This document shows positions 17,094 through 22,830 of a DNA stretch of 27,580 nt, piece after piece. The notes beneath the pieces are model-generated. The model worked only from the letters and a program-made list of their open reading frames with translations, made no database searches and was not told the DNA's origin. Both the position numbers and the translations under genes were made by a program. Each line of letters opens with the position of its first letter. Within the stretch, counting starts at the first letter, position 1. Origin of the DNA: a virus; IMG/VR virus record IMGVR_UViG_3300031722_000916, positions 1-27,580 of that record. One strand, given 5' to 3'.

Positions 17094-18409
17094 TTTTTTC
17101 TCCGGTAGGTTTTGGTTAAATCACCCTTGATGCAGTGGCCGCGATAGCGAAGGGTATTGGCGAGCTGCGCCCGGTCATGATGACTATGCCCCGACTGGCG
17201 AAACAGCCCGAAATAGCTGTTGGCCGTCTCGAAGAGCTTGTCTGATTCGATCTCGCGCACACGGCGCAGTGCATCGTTGAACGTACGCCGCCGGGTGACG
17301 CGCCGCCACGGCTTGATCACCTGGCCAATGAAGTCGATGCCGCGATCAACAGGCTGCAGGATCGTCTTGGTCGGGTTGAGCCTGGCGTGCAGCCGGTTAG
17401 GAAGAAACGTTTCGATCGCTTCGTGCGCGGCATTGAGCCACTGCGGCGACTCGTGGAGTAGAACGAAGTCGTCGACGTAGCGGATGTAGTGCCGCGCGCC
17501 GATCCTGTGCTTGACGAACTGGTCGAGCACGTCGAGATAGACGTTGGCGAAGAACTGGCTTGACAGGTTGCCGATCGGCAGGCCGAGGTTCGCCGGCTGA
17601 CTGGTCAGTCGCTTGTGCGCGGGAACACGCTCAAGCAACGCTGCATTGCCGCGCAGTTCGTAGTTCTGGCGCGGGTCATGAAACAGCACCAGGTCAGCCA
17701 GCCAAAGCCACCATGGCTCGCTGACGCGCTTGGCGACCAGGTCGTGGACGATGTGCTTGTCGATGCTGACAAAGAAGTTCGCCAGGTCGAGCTTGAGATA
17801 CCACGCCGGCCGGGACCAGTTCTGCGAGACGCTGCGGACCTTCGCTTCGAGCCGTTGCGCCGCATAGAGCGTTCCGCGCCCTGGAATGCAGGCGCAACTG
17901 TCGGCGATGAAGGAAGCGTAGAACCGCGGCGAAATCCGGTTGTAGAGCAGGTGGTGCACGATCCGATCGCGGAAGTCTGCAGCCCACACTTCGCGCGGTT
18001 TTGGTCGGGTGATGACAAAGCAGATCGATCGACCGGGGCGATAGGTGCCGCGCTGCAGCTCGTCGAACAGCGCGCCGAGGTTGCGCTCGAGGTTCTGCTC
18101 GAAAGCCAGTGCACTGGCGCTGTTGCGCTTCGACTGGCGACAGTCGAAATACGCTTGCACCAGTTCATGGAAGGAAAAATCAGGTTGGGGTGCTGCGCAT
18201 TGATCTGCGGACGGCTCGGGCGCGGAGCTTGTTGTTGATGTCGTTGTTGTTCTGGTTGCCGTTGTTGAAGTTCTGATACCAGGCGTAGCCAGAATCCGAG
18301 GCGTTGTGTGCTCGCTATCGATGTCGCAACCGCGAAGGCTTTCGCCGATCAGGGTTGAAACTGCGCCAGACCGGTCACGGCGGCTGCCGTCGGTATCTGC
18401 GATGCGCAT
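17090..18409 (-). CDS. Diversity-generating retroelement reverse transcriptase
   Basis: The RT copies TR RNA into cDNA with adenine-directed errors, which then replaces a VR. With the start at ATG 18409 (AAGG about 8 bases upstream) it has 439 residues. Motifs are RSICFVITRPKPREVWAADFRDRIVHH, WYLKLDLANFFVSID (Asp of motif A, about 200-212), the DGR-type GLPIGNLSSQFFANVYL (about 276-292), catalytic YVDDFVLL (311-318), then DRGIDFIGQVIKP. SQ after GLPIGNLS marks DGR and group II-like RTs. The start is uncertain: the frame is open from 18511 and runs through the TR (18203-18304). The conserved RT region begins only at about 18190 (DFSFHELVQAYFDCRQ), and the first usable codon after TR is GTG 18160. 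Confidence 0.92.
   Translation of the reverse strand: MRIADTDGSRRDRSGAVSTLIGESLRGCDIDSEHTTPRILATPGIRTSTTATRTTTTSTTSSAPEPSADQCAAPQPDFSFHELVQAYFDCRQSKRNSASALAFEQNLERNLGALFDELQRGTYRPGRSICFVITRPKPREVWAADFRDRIVHHLLYNRISPRFYASFIADSCACIPGRGTLYAAQRLEAKVRSVSQNWSRPAWYLKLDLANFFVSIDKHIVHDLVAKRVSEPWWLWLADLVLFHDPRQNYELRGNAALLERVPAHKRLTSQPANLGLPIGNLSSQFFANVYLDVLDQFVKHRIGARHYIRYVDDFVLLHESPQWLNAAHEAIETFLPNRLHARLNPTKTILQPVDRGIDFIGQVIKPWRRVTRRRTFNDALRRVREIESDKLFETANSYFGLFRQSGHSHHDRAQLANTLRYRGHCIKGDLTKTYRRKK
18203..18304 (-). repeat. DGR template repeat (TR)
   Basis: A 102-bp copy of the target 3' ends, lying between avd and the conserved part of the RT gene. Read in the target frame it has nine AAC codons and 27 adenines in its diversifiable part. 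Its low-coordinate end (complement of CTGCGGACGGCTCGGGCGCG) is GC-rich and identical in all three copies, as expected for the initiation-of-mutagenic-homing end. The homology ends just before the VR stop codon, so TR is not itself an intact target end. In the RT frame it reads as a Ser/Thr-rich tract. Confidence 0.95.
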
Positions 18410-18477
18410 GTCGGTGGCCTTGTGAGCCAGCGGCGAGACCAGATTAATAAATCGCTCAGTCATGGTGGTCGTGACCA

Positions 18478-18831
18478 TCAGGAAGCGGGCGATGCGGAGG
18501 CGCGGCGCCATCCTGACGCTTGCTTGCCGACGCTGTTGGTGAGCTCGATGGCCTTCGCGTATTGGGCGGTCGAAATCAGCCGCTTGTCCCGTGAAAGCCG
18601 CAACAGCAGTTCGGCGACTTGAAGGCGCTCGATCAACTCGCCGAGGTGTGGTGCTTTATCCCGCGCGCAGTTGGCGCGAAAGATCAGCACGACGATCTCA
18701 ACGCATTCGGCGCTGATCTTGCCGCCGATGCTCTGCTTGAAGTCGCGCGGCATGCTCCTGACCGAGTCCGTAACGGAATCGAGCAGGTCGTAGGCGACCT
18801 TGTAGATCGGGAGTTGATTCGTGAGGGCCAT
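18478..18831 (-). CDS. avd: Avd-like DGR accessory protein (four-helix bundle)
   Basis: The 117-residue, nearly all-helical protein has the pattern of DGR accessory variability determinants: LPIYKVAYDLLDSV, MPRDFKQSIGGKISAECVEIVVLIFRAN, HLGELIERLQVAELLLRLSRDKRLIS, QYAKAIELTNSVGKQASGWRRA. In Bordetella phage BPP-1, Avd forms a basic pentamer that binds the RT and the TR RNA and is needed for mutagenic homing. The gene lies between target 1 and TR-RT, the usual place. It starts 14 bases after the target 1 stop without an obvious Shine-Dalgarno, so it is probably coupled to the target gene. Confidence 0.9.
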   Translation of the reverse strand: MALTNQLPIYKVAYDLLDSVTDSVRSMPRDFKQSIGGKISAECVEIVVLIFRANCARDKAPHLGELIERLQVAELLLRLSRDKRLISTAQYAKAIELTNSVGKQASGWRRASASPAS

Positions 18832-18842
18832 GATAAATAGCT

Positions 18843-18861
18843 AAATTACTGAATAATTAAT
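18843..18861 (-). other. AT-rich hairpin downstream of VR1
   Basis: TAAATTACTGAATAATTAA forms a small stem (AATTA pairing with TAATT around CTGAA/TTCAG) directly after VR1 and spans the stop codon. The same 19 bases follow VR2, but TR lacks them. In BPP-1 a hairpin just after VR is needed in the target DNA for homing, so this may be the equivalent element. Confidence 0.6.
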
Positions 18862-19211
18862 CTGCGGACGGCTCGGGCGCGGAGCTTGCTGCCGACGCCG
18901 TAGCTGAGCTGGCGGCCGTTGTCGAAGTACTGACACCAGGCGGAGCCAGAACCCGAGGCGTAAAGTTCGCCTGACCAGTACCAGTCGCTCTTGAACTGGG
19001 TCTTGCAGTTGGCGTACAGAAGGGCTTGTTCCTGGCGCGTCGGCAGCTCGCCGCCGGCCTTCTGAGCGAACGCCTTGGCCTTCTCCCAGGTGAGCGACTT
19101 GTCGCCCGCCAGCAGGATCAGGTGATGGCTCGGCGCGCCGTCCTCATTGAGGATCAGGCCGGCATAGGTCTCACCGGCGGCGAGTGTGGGAAGGGTGATG
19201 GTTTGTTCCAT
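18846..19211 (-). CDS. DGR variable target protein 1 (DUF1566/C-type-lectin-like)
   Basis: 121 residues from ATG 19211, with GAGG 6 bases upstream; the open frame extends further, but this start matches the paralogue. The pattern is DUF1566/CLec-like: TWEKAKAFAQKAGGELPTRQEQALLYA (41-67), DWYWSGELYAS (76-86), AWCQYF, and RARAVRRL (111-118). The last 37 codons are VR1. Residues 87-108 carry the diversified positions (G87, S90, C93, Y95, D97, R100, L102-S108). CLec folds show variable residues on a ligand-binding face. It has no signal peptide or fibre domain and sits in the early operon, so its ligand is unknown. It is about half identical to target 2 outside the VR. Confidence 0.9.
   Translation of the reverse strand: MEQTITLPTLAAGETYAGLILNEDGAPSHHLILLAGDKSLTWEKAKAFAQKAGGELPTRQEQALLYANCKTQFKSDWYWSGELYASGSGSAWCQYFDNGRQLSYGVGSKLRARAVRRLIIQ
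18860..18961 (-). repeat. DGR variable repeat 1 (VR1)
   Basis: 102 bp aligning without gaps to TR 18203-18304. I count 16 mismatches, all at positions where TR has A on the coding strand. The 3' end (conserved RARAVRR codons) is unchanged. The sequence continues into the target stop codon and the shared hairpin. Confidence 0.95.
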
Positions 19212-19234
19212 GGTGTTCCTCGAGGAAGAAGTGA

Positions 19235-19339
19235 TTAACGGGCGGACATGGCCCACGCCAGACGGCGCGAGTAGTTGAGCCGACGCATGTAGCGCCAGGC
19301 GGTGACCGCGCGTGCCGCCAGGGCGATCAGGCGCGGCAC
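19235..19339 (-). CDS. 34-residue basic phage peptide
   Basis: A small ORF from GTG 19339 to TAA. It overlaps the previous stop by 11 bases, with AAGGA about 9 bases upstream. The peptide has the segment WRYMRRLNYSRRLAWAMSAR, which looks like short basic Trp/Arg-rich phage proteins I recall (LGYSWRLAWA-type). It fills the gap between the 65-residue protein and target 1. A moderate call; function unknown. Confidence 0.45.
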   Translation of the reverse strand: MPRLIALAARAVTAWRYMRRLNYSRRLAWAMSAR

Positions 19340-19524
19340 GGCGCGACATCCTTGACGAGTCTCGCGGCGAACAGCGCCCAGCCCTTAACCGGCTTGGGCA
19401 GCAGGGCGAACTGGCGGCCGTTGGTGTAGAGACGCAGGCCGGCCAACATGGCCGCGTTAGCCTGCTGCACCAGGTCGAAGGCCCGGGCCTCGGGATCAAC
19501 GGGGAAGAAGACGGCGGAGATCAT
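19327..19524 (-). CDS. Small phage protein (65 aa), unknown function
   Basis: It starts with ATGATC overlapping the stop region of the preceding gene. Sequence features are an N-terminal MISAVFFPVDPEARAFDLVQQANAAMLAGLRLYTNGRQFALLP and a C-terminal basic end. There is no motif I recognise. Tight coupling supports a real gene in the operon between the two DGR targets. Confidence 0.6.
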   Translation of the reverse strand: MISAVFFPVDPEARAFDLVQQANAAMLAGLRLYTNGRQFALLPKPVKGWALFAARLVKDVAPCRA

Positions 19525-19526
19525 GA

Positions 19527-19970
19527 TCAGGCGGCCTGCTGGAGGTCGCCGGCGCCGGTGGCTTCCTGCACGATGTCCAGTGCAATGACCGGGCAGTCGA
19601 AGCCGACCAGCGTTAACGTCATCTCACTCATGCAGGGCGTGCCGGTCGGGCTGACGCCGGCGTATTTCGCGTCCTCACAATAAATGTTCAGGCCGGCTCT
19701 ATGGATTGCGTTGCGAACAGTCGACAGCTTCTTGTTTCCGACTTGAACCCATGCGGTGATGCTGTTGAGGTGCACAGAAACTACAGGGTTTCCTGTGACA
19801 CCAAGGGTATCGCTGGCCCTGAGCAGCGCTGACAGCGTCTCGCACTTAGTGATTTGTAGATGGTTTTCTTCAATGGCTTTGAGTTTCTTTCCGCACTCCG
19901 CCATCACCTCGCGCACCAGTTTTTGCTGCAGTGTCAATTCTGCGGCCGGGGTTTCAATCATTTCGAACAT
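19527..19970 (-). CDS. Phage protein of unknown function between the DGR targets
   Basis: A 147-residue protein starting at ATG 19970 (MFEMIETPAAELTLQQKLV). It is mostly helical in the first half and beta-like in the second (MSEMTLTLVGFDCPVIALDIV). It contains four cysteines (residues 26, 43, 98 and 113) and a fifth at 125, without a zinc-finger spacing. It separates target genes 2 and 1, so the two targets are not a simple tandem duplication. No function can be assigned. Confidence 0.65.
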   Translation of the reverse strand: MFEMIETPAAELTLQQKLVREVMAECGKKLKAIEENHLQITKCETLSALLRASDTLGVTGNPVVSVHLNSITAWVQVGNKKLSTVRNAIHRAGLNIYCEDAKYAGVSPTGTPCMSEMTLTLVGFDCPVIALDIVQEATGAGDLQQAA

Positions 19971-20021
19971 GGTCAGATCCTTAGGATTCCACGTCTTGTA
20001 GCGGTCGGAGATCGAATTGAT

Positions 20022-20040
20022 AAATTACTGAATAATTAAT
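20022..20040 (-). other. AT-rich hairpin downstream of VR2
   Basis: The sequence AAATTACTGAATAATTAAT is the same AT-rich hairpin as after VR1 and includes the stop codon of target 2. It is identical to the VR1 element but absent after TR, so it marks targets rather than template. Confidence 0.6.
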
Positions 20041-20384
20041 CTGCGGACGGCTCGGGCGCGGAGCTCGCCGTAGATGCCGTGGTCGTACTGGTAGCCGTAG
20101 TCGAAGTACTGAGACCAGGCGAAGCCAGAAACCGAGGCGTAGAGCTCGTTCGACCAGTAGCCGTATTCCTCGAATTCATCCTTCGCCGTGGCAAAGAGCA
20201 GCGCCTGCTCGACGCGGTTCGGCAGGTCGCCGCCGATGCTGGCTGCCCACGTCTTGGCGGCTTTCCATGTGGCTTTTGGGCTACCGGGCAAAAGGATGAT
20301 GTGCGTGGCGACGCCGGCGGCATCGACGATCGCGCCGATATAGCGCTCGCCGTTGGCGAGTTCTGGTTTGGTGATGGGTGTCAT
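20025..20384 (-). CDS. DGR variable target protein 2 (DUF1566/C-type-lectin-like)
   Basis: 119 residues from ATG 20384 with AGGGA 7 bases upstream. The frame continues to 20432, but that extension crosses a hairpin. Like target 1 it has TWKAAKTWAASIGGDLPNRVEQALLFA (39-65), GYWSNELYAS (75-84), AWSQYF and RARAVRRL. The last 37 codons are VR2, with variable residues V85, F88, S91, Y93, D95, Y96, Y98, Y100-G103, Y105, G106 and E107. Tyr-rich variable positions are typical of DGR binding surfaces, because AAC changes easily to TAC. It follows the DUF2303 gene after a terminator-like hairpin. Confidence 0.9.
   Translation of the reverse strand: MTPITKPELANGERYIGAIVDAAGVATHIILLPGSPKATWKAAKTWAASIGGDLPNRVEQALLFATAKDEFEEYGYWSNELYASVSGFAWSQYFDYGYQYDHGIYGELRARAVRRLIIQ
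20039..20140 (-). repeat. DGR variable repeat 2 (VR2)
   Basis: 102 bp aligning without gaps to TR. I count 15 mismatches, all at TR adenines on the coding strand. Outcome bases at these sites are mixed (T, G and C), the pattern of random misincorporation rather than drift. Confidence 0.95.
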
Positions 20385-20396
20385 TGTTATTCCCTG

Positions 20397-20421
20397 GAAA
20401 AGGCCCGCCTCGCAGCGGGCC
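20397..20421 (-). terminator. Terminator-like hairpin upstream of DGR target 2
   Basis: On the minus strand GGCCCGC-TGCGAG-GCGGGCC is followed by TTTTCC, directly after the DUF2303 stop and before the target 2 ribosome site. The 7-bp GC-rich stem with only four T looks like a weak terminator or attenuator that would lower or regulate DGR transcription. Confidence 0.55.
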
Positions 20422-20428
20422 GTGGTCA

Positions 20429-21283
20429 TCAAGCGACGAAGGGGTTGCCGAAGAAGAACGGGTTGCCTGTCTTCTCGCGGATCTGTGCGATCAGCGTCTG
20501 CGTCGCGGCTTCAAGAACCTTGTCCTGGCGGATCAGCTCGAACCAGAACGTCAGCTTCCCTTCGCGCACGCGGTAGCGCAGGCGCGCATCAACCTGGTAG
20601 GCGTCGCCGCTCCAGAAGACCGGGAAACCCAGCGTGAAGCGGTCGAAGACCTGCATCTTCTGCAGCGTCGCCGCATCGTCGTCCTGCGCGAAGCTCATCG
20701 TCACGCCGCCGCTCTGCAGCCGGATCGCGCTCTTGAAGCGCATGTCCTGGTTGGCTTCGAAGGTCAGCGCCATTTCCAGCATCTGGCCGCCGGTCGGGCT
20801 GTCGTTGACGCTGACGATGTCCTTGAGGTTATCCTCGATGAAGGCGGCGAAGTCGCCCTGCGAGAACGGTTTCTTGTGCTGCGCGCGCCAGCGATTCCAT
20901 TCCTCGGAAAACTCGGGCGAGAACGTCGCGCGGTGGTCGCGCCAGTCGGCCTGCGTCGCTTCTTCGCCGTGGTCGTTGATGATCGCGGTGAAGTCGACCT
21001 TGCCGGCTTTATAGTCGGCGACGCACCAGATCGTGCTGTCGGTCAGCGATCCGTGCCGCTTGACGTAGGCGATGAAGCTGTCGGGATCGCGCAGGTCGAC
21101 GCGCGCCTTCTTGCGGCGCGGCACGGCGAGCAGCTTGGCGTCGTCGTCCTTCTCCTGCAGCGTCCAGCCCGGTGGCAGCGCGACGCGCTTGAAGTTTCCG
21201 CCCGGCTCGCTGATGATCTCGATCGGCGTCTTCATCTCGCGCGCCAGCGTTTCGGCGATGTTGGTGGTTTCGATGTTTTCCAT
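20429..21283 (-). CDS. DUF2303-family phage protein (YfdQ-like)
   Basis: A 284-residue protein matching the DUF2303 pattern: LPPGWTLQEKDDD, RRKKARVDLRDPDSFIAYVKRH (about residues 56-77), INDHGEEATQADWRDHRATF (about 101-120), EWNRWRAQHKKPFSQGDFAAFIEDNLKDI (128-156), then beta-rich sequence. DUF2303 includes E. coli CPS-53 prophage YfdQ and is common in early phage operons; its function is unknown. Its start follows the preceding stop closely. Confidence 0.85.
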   Translation of the reverse strand: MENIETTNIAETLAREMKTPIEIISEPGGNFKRVALPPGWTLQEKDDDAKLLAVPRRKKARVDLRDPDSFIAYVKRHGSLTDSTIWCVADYKAGKVDFTAIINDHGEEATQADWRDHRATFSPEFSEEWNRWRAQHKKPFSQGDFAAFIEDNLKDIVSVNDSPTGGQMLEMALTFEANQDMRFKSAIRLQSGGVTMSFAQDDDAATLQKMQVFDRFTLGFPVFWSGDAYQVDARLRYRVREGKLTFWFELIRQDKVLEAATQTLIAQIREKTGNPFFFGNPFVA

Positions 21284-21285
21284 GA

Positions 21286-21633
21286 TCAGGCCTGCGCAGT
21301 CTTGAGTTGGCTGAAGGCGACGTCGACCGCACCAGGTGCGACCTTGAGGTCCAGCTTCTGTTGATGGGGATCGTCGGCGACTAGGTTGCCTTCGGGGGTG
21401 GCAAAGAGCAGCGCTTCCATGGGCTCTTCGGCCGGCTTGGTCAGGCGCATCGTGCCGGTGATGTGCATCGCACCGCCGCGGGTCGCCTTCTTGACCTTGA
21501 CTTCAAGCGTCAGCTTCCCGGACTTGCCGGAGGCATCTACGGCAGCGACGAGCTCGTTCATCTTGTCGCTGGCGATGTCGATAAAAACACCGCCGCCGAT
21601 GTGGCGCAGGGTGTCGGTGATGGGACGGATCAT
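21286..21633 (-). CDS. Conserved early phage protein of unknown function
   Basis: 115 residues (MIRPITDTLRHIGGGVFIDIASDKMNELV...). The central part, KLTLEVKVKKATRGGAMHITGTMRLTKPAEEP, is beta-rich and is followed by MEALLFATPEGNLV. It is two bases upstream of the DUF2303 gene, a pair I have seen in phage early operons. No known domain. Confidence 0.7.
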   Translation of the reverse strand: MIRPITDTLRHIGGGVFIDIASDKMNELVAAVDASGKSGKLTLEVKVKKATRGGAMHITGTMRLTKPAEEPMEALLFATPEGNLVADDPHQQKLDLKVAPGAVDVAFSQLKTAQA

Positions 21634-21648
21634 GTGATCTCCTGGTGG

Positions 21649-21834
21649 TTAACGATGACTGGCGCAACGACGCACCAGCTGCTGCAGCGCTTCTTCGGTC
21701 TTGCTGCGACCGAGGAAGACGCGGGTGGTCGGCATGCGCCGATAAAGGGTGAAGCCGGAACCGTCGGCCAGGAAGAAGAGGCCGGCCGCTTTGGCGGTGG
21801 CGAGGGCTTTTTCGAGGGCGGTGGCTGGTGTCAT
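21649..21834 (-). CDS. First gene of the leftward early operon, 61-aa protein
   Basis: A 61-residue small basic protein (MTPATALEKALATAKAAGLFFLADGSGFTLYRRM...). It lies about 25 bases downstream of the predicted PL start, with no clear Shine-Dalgarno. In lambda this position holds regulators such as N, but I see no arginine-rich N-like region. Function unknown. Confidence 0.6.
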   Translation of the reverse strand: MTPATALEKALATAKAAGLFFLADGSGFTLYRRMPTTRVFLGRSKTEEALQQLVRRCASHR

Positions 21835-21857
21835 GGGGTGTGTTTTTGTGACTTGAA

Positions 21858-21901
21858 GTAACTATAGTTACATTGTTTAAACGTAGTGTCAACTATGGTT
21901 G
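21858..21901 (-). promoter_or_regulatory. Leftward early promoter PL with operators OL1 and OL2
   Basis: On the minus strand a consensus -35 (TTGACA, 21892-21887) lies 16 bases from a TAACTAT -10 (around 21870-21864). Two operators overlap it: CAACTATGGTTG at 21890-21901 on the -35, and the perfect 14-bp palindrome GTAACTATAGTTAC at 21858-21871 on the -10. The repressor would therefore block PL directly. Confidence 0.75.
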
Positions 21902-21910
21902 CAGTTTAGG

Positions 21911-21936
21911 AAACAAAAAACCCGCCGAAGCGGGTT
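21911..21936 (-). terminator. Intrinsic terminator of the cI-zinc ribbon operon
   Basis: On the minus strand AACCCGC-TTCG-GCGGGTT is followed by a T-rich run (TTTTGTTT). It comes just after the stop of the zinc-ribbon gene and before PL, so the lysogenic transcript ends before reaching the early operon. Confidence 0.85.
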
Positions 21937-21953
21937 CTCTTTGCTGGTTTATT

Positions 21954-22310
21954 CTATTTGACTAGGTCATGAGCGCAGTATCGACAAGATCCATATCCAA
22001 CCTCTGTGATTTTCTTGCATCCTGGACACTCTCTCGTGGCTCCGTTGTAAGGGATCAACGCTGCTCCACAGTGTTTACATTTTCTGGCATCTCTGAAAAC
22101 CAATTCCTTACAGTCAGGACATTTTACATGGGTCTTTTCCGTTGGGAGTAAGGCCACATTTTTTATATTTGGCATCAGGCCTACTGCAATCAATGCCAAA
22201 AAATTGAATATGGCTCCCAGGATAAACCAGCCGAAGGTGTTTCGACCCTTAGCCTCAGCAACTCCTCCTGTAAAGAAAGCGACGGCTATCCAGAAAATAA
22301 AATAAAAGAT
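21954..22310 (-). CDS. Zinc-ribbon membrane protein in rex-like position downstream of the repressor
   Basis: The frame encodes two hydrophobic segments (about residues 2-15 and 27-45, joined by GGVAEAKGRNTFGWF) and then two zinc ribbons with cysteines at about 64/67/78/81 (CPDC, CKHC) and 95/98/109/112 (CPGC, CRYC). This is a recurring membrane plus double-zinc-ribbon design. No ATG, GTG or TTG lies at the proper start. A strong AAGGAGG (22325-22319) points to ATC at 22310, a rare start codon; TTG 22199 would lose the membrane part. The stop TAG at 22328 limits upstream extension. It follows cI, is probably co-transcribed with it, and ends at a terminator. It could be a lysogenic exclusion gene like lambda rex. 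Confidence 0.6.
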   Translation of the reverse strand: MFYFIFWIAVAFFTGGVAEAKGRNTFGWFILGAIFNFLALIAVGLMPNIKNVALLPTEKTHVKCPDCKELVFRDARKCKHCGAALIPYNGATRECPGCKKITEVGYGSCRYCAHDLVK

Positions 22311-22361
22311 AAATCGACCCTCCTTCTAGTTATCCCTTCACCAAGCGCAGGGCGGGTCGGG

Positions 22362-22757
22362 TTACTGTATCTCGCTGCGCTTGTGAAAAAGCTGCTTTTC
22401 TGTTGCCTTACGAGCAATTTCGAGCATCATTTCCTTAACCTCGATCGATGCACTCCGAAACCCGAGTATAAGCTCGTTTTCGTCTGTCACACTCTGATTT
22501 GCTGCGGCGGACTGATCTGGAGGCGGTAATACATACGGTTCGTGTCGAGCCATTGCACTGCGTAGCAGACCCTCTAGTTCGATGTTGTATTTTTCACAAA
22601 AATTCATCAGATTACCGATTTTCATATTTTCGGTAGCCCCATTCTCCCATTTCATGAATGCCTGGCGAGAGATTTGCAATTTGTCCGCTGCTTTTTGAGG
22701 CGTATCGCCGGCAGCTTCGCGTATCTCTCGTATGCGCTTAGGAAGGGAAAAAAACAT
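22362..22757 (-). CDS. CI-type repressor without peptidase domain
   Basis: 131 residues from ATG 22757. The open frame extends to 23111, but that part crosses the operators and cro. The N-terminal HTH_3 (residues about 5-65: LPKRIREIREAAGDTPQKAADKLQISRQAFMKWENG) resembles CI/XRE repressors. The C-terminal half is helical and charged, with no Ser-Lys LexA/S24 peptidase motif. It is divergent from cro, with OR between them. It would hold lysogeny by binding OL and OR. Induction cannot be by RecA-driven self-cleavage and must use another route, such as an antirepressor. Confidence 0.8.
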   Translation of the reverse strand: MFFSLPKRIREIREAAGDTPQKAADKLQISRQAFMKWENGATENMKIGNLMNFCEKYNIELEGLLRSAMARHEPYVLPPPDQSAAANQSVTDENELILGFRSASIEVKEMMLEIARKATEKQLFHKRSEIQ

Positions 22758-22782
22758 CCGAGCATCGTTGCATTCCGATGTG

Positions 22783-22822
22783 CAACTATGGTTTGCGTTT
22801 ACTGTGCAACTATGGTTACAAT
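22783..22822 (+). promoter_or_regulatory. Rightward early promoter PR with operators OR1 and OR2
   Basis: Operators lie at 22783-22794 (CAACTATGGTTT) and 22807-22818 (CAACTATGGTTA). A TTGCGT -35 at 22793-22798 and a TACAAT -10 at 22817-22822 (18-base spacer) read towards cro. The predicted start falls within 1-2 bases of the cro ATG. PRM for the repressor must lie on the other strand, but its hexamers are unclear. Confidence 0.65.
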
Positions 22823-22830
22823 GCTCTCCC

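Noticed and set aside
20378-21364. 328-codon plus-strand frame opposite the DUF2303 gene
   Set aside because: It is antisense to a well-supported gene and crosses its boundaries; the composition is Arg/Leu-rich as expected of a shadow.
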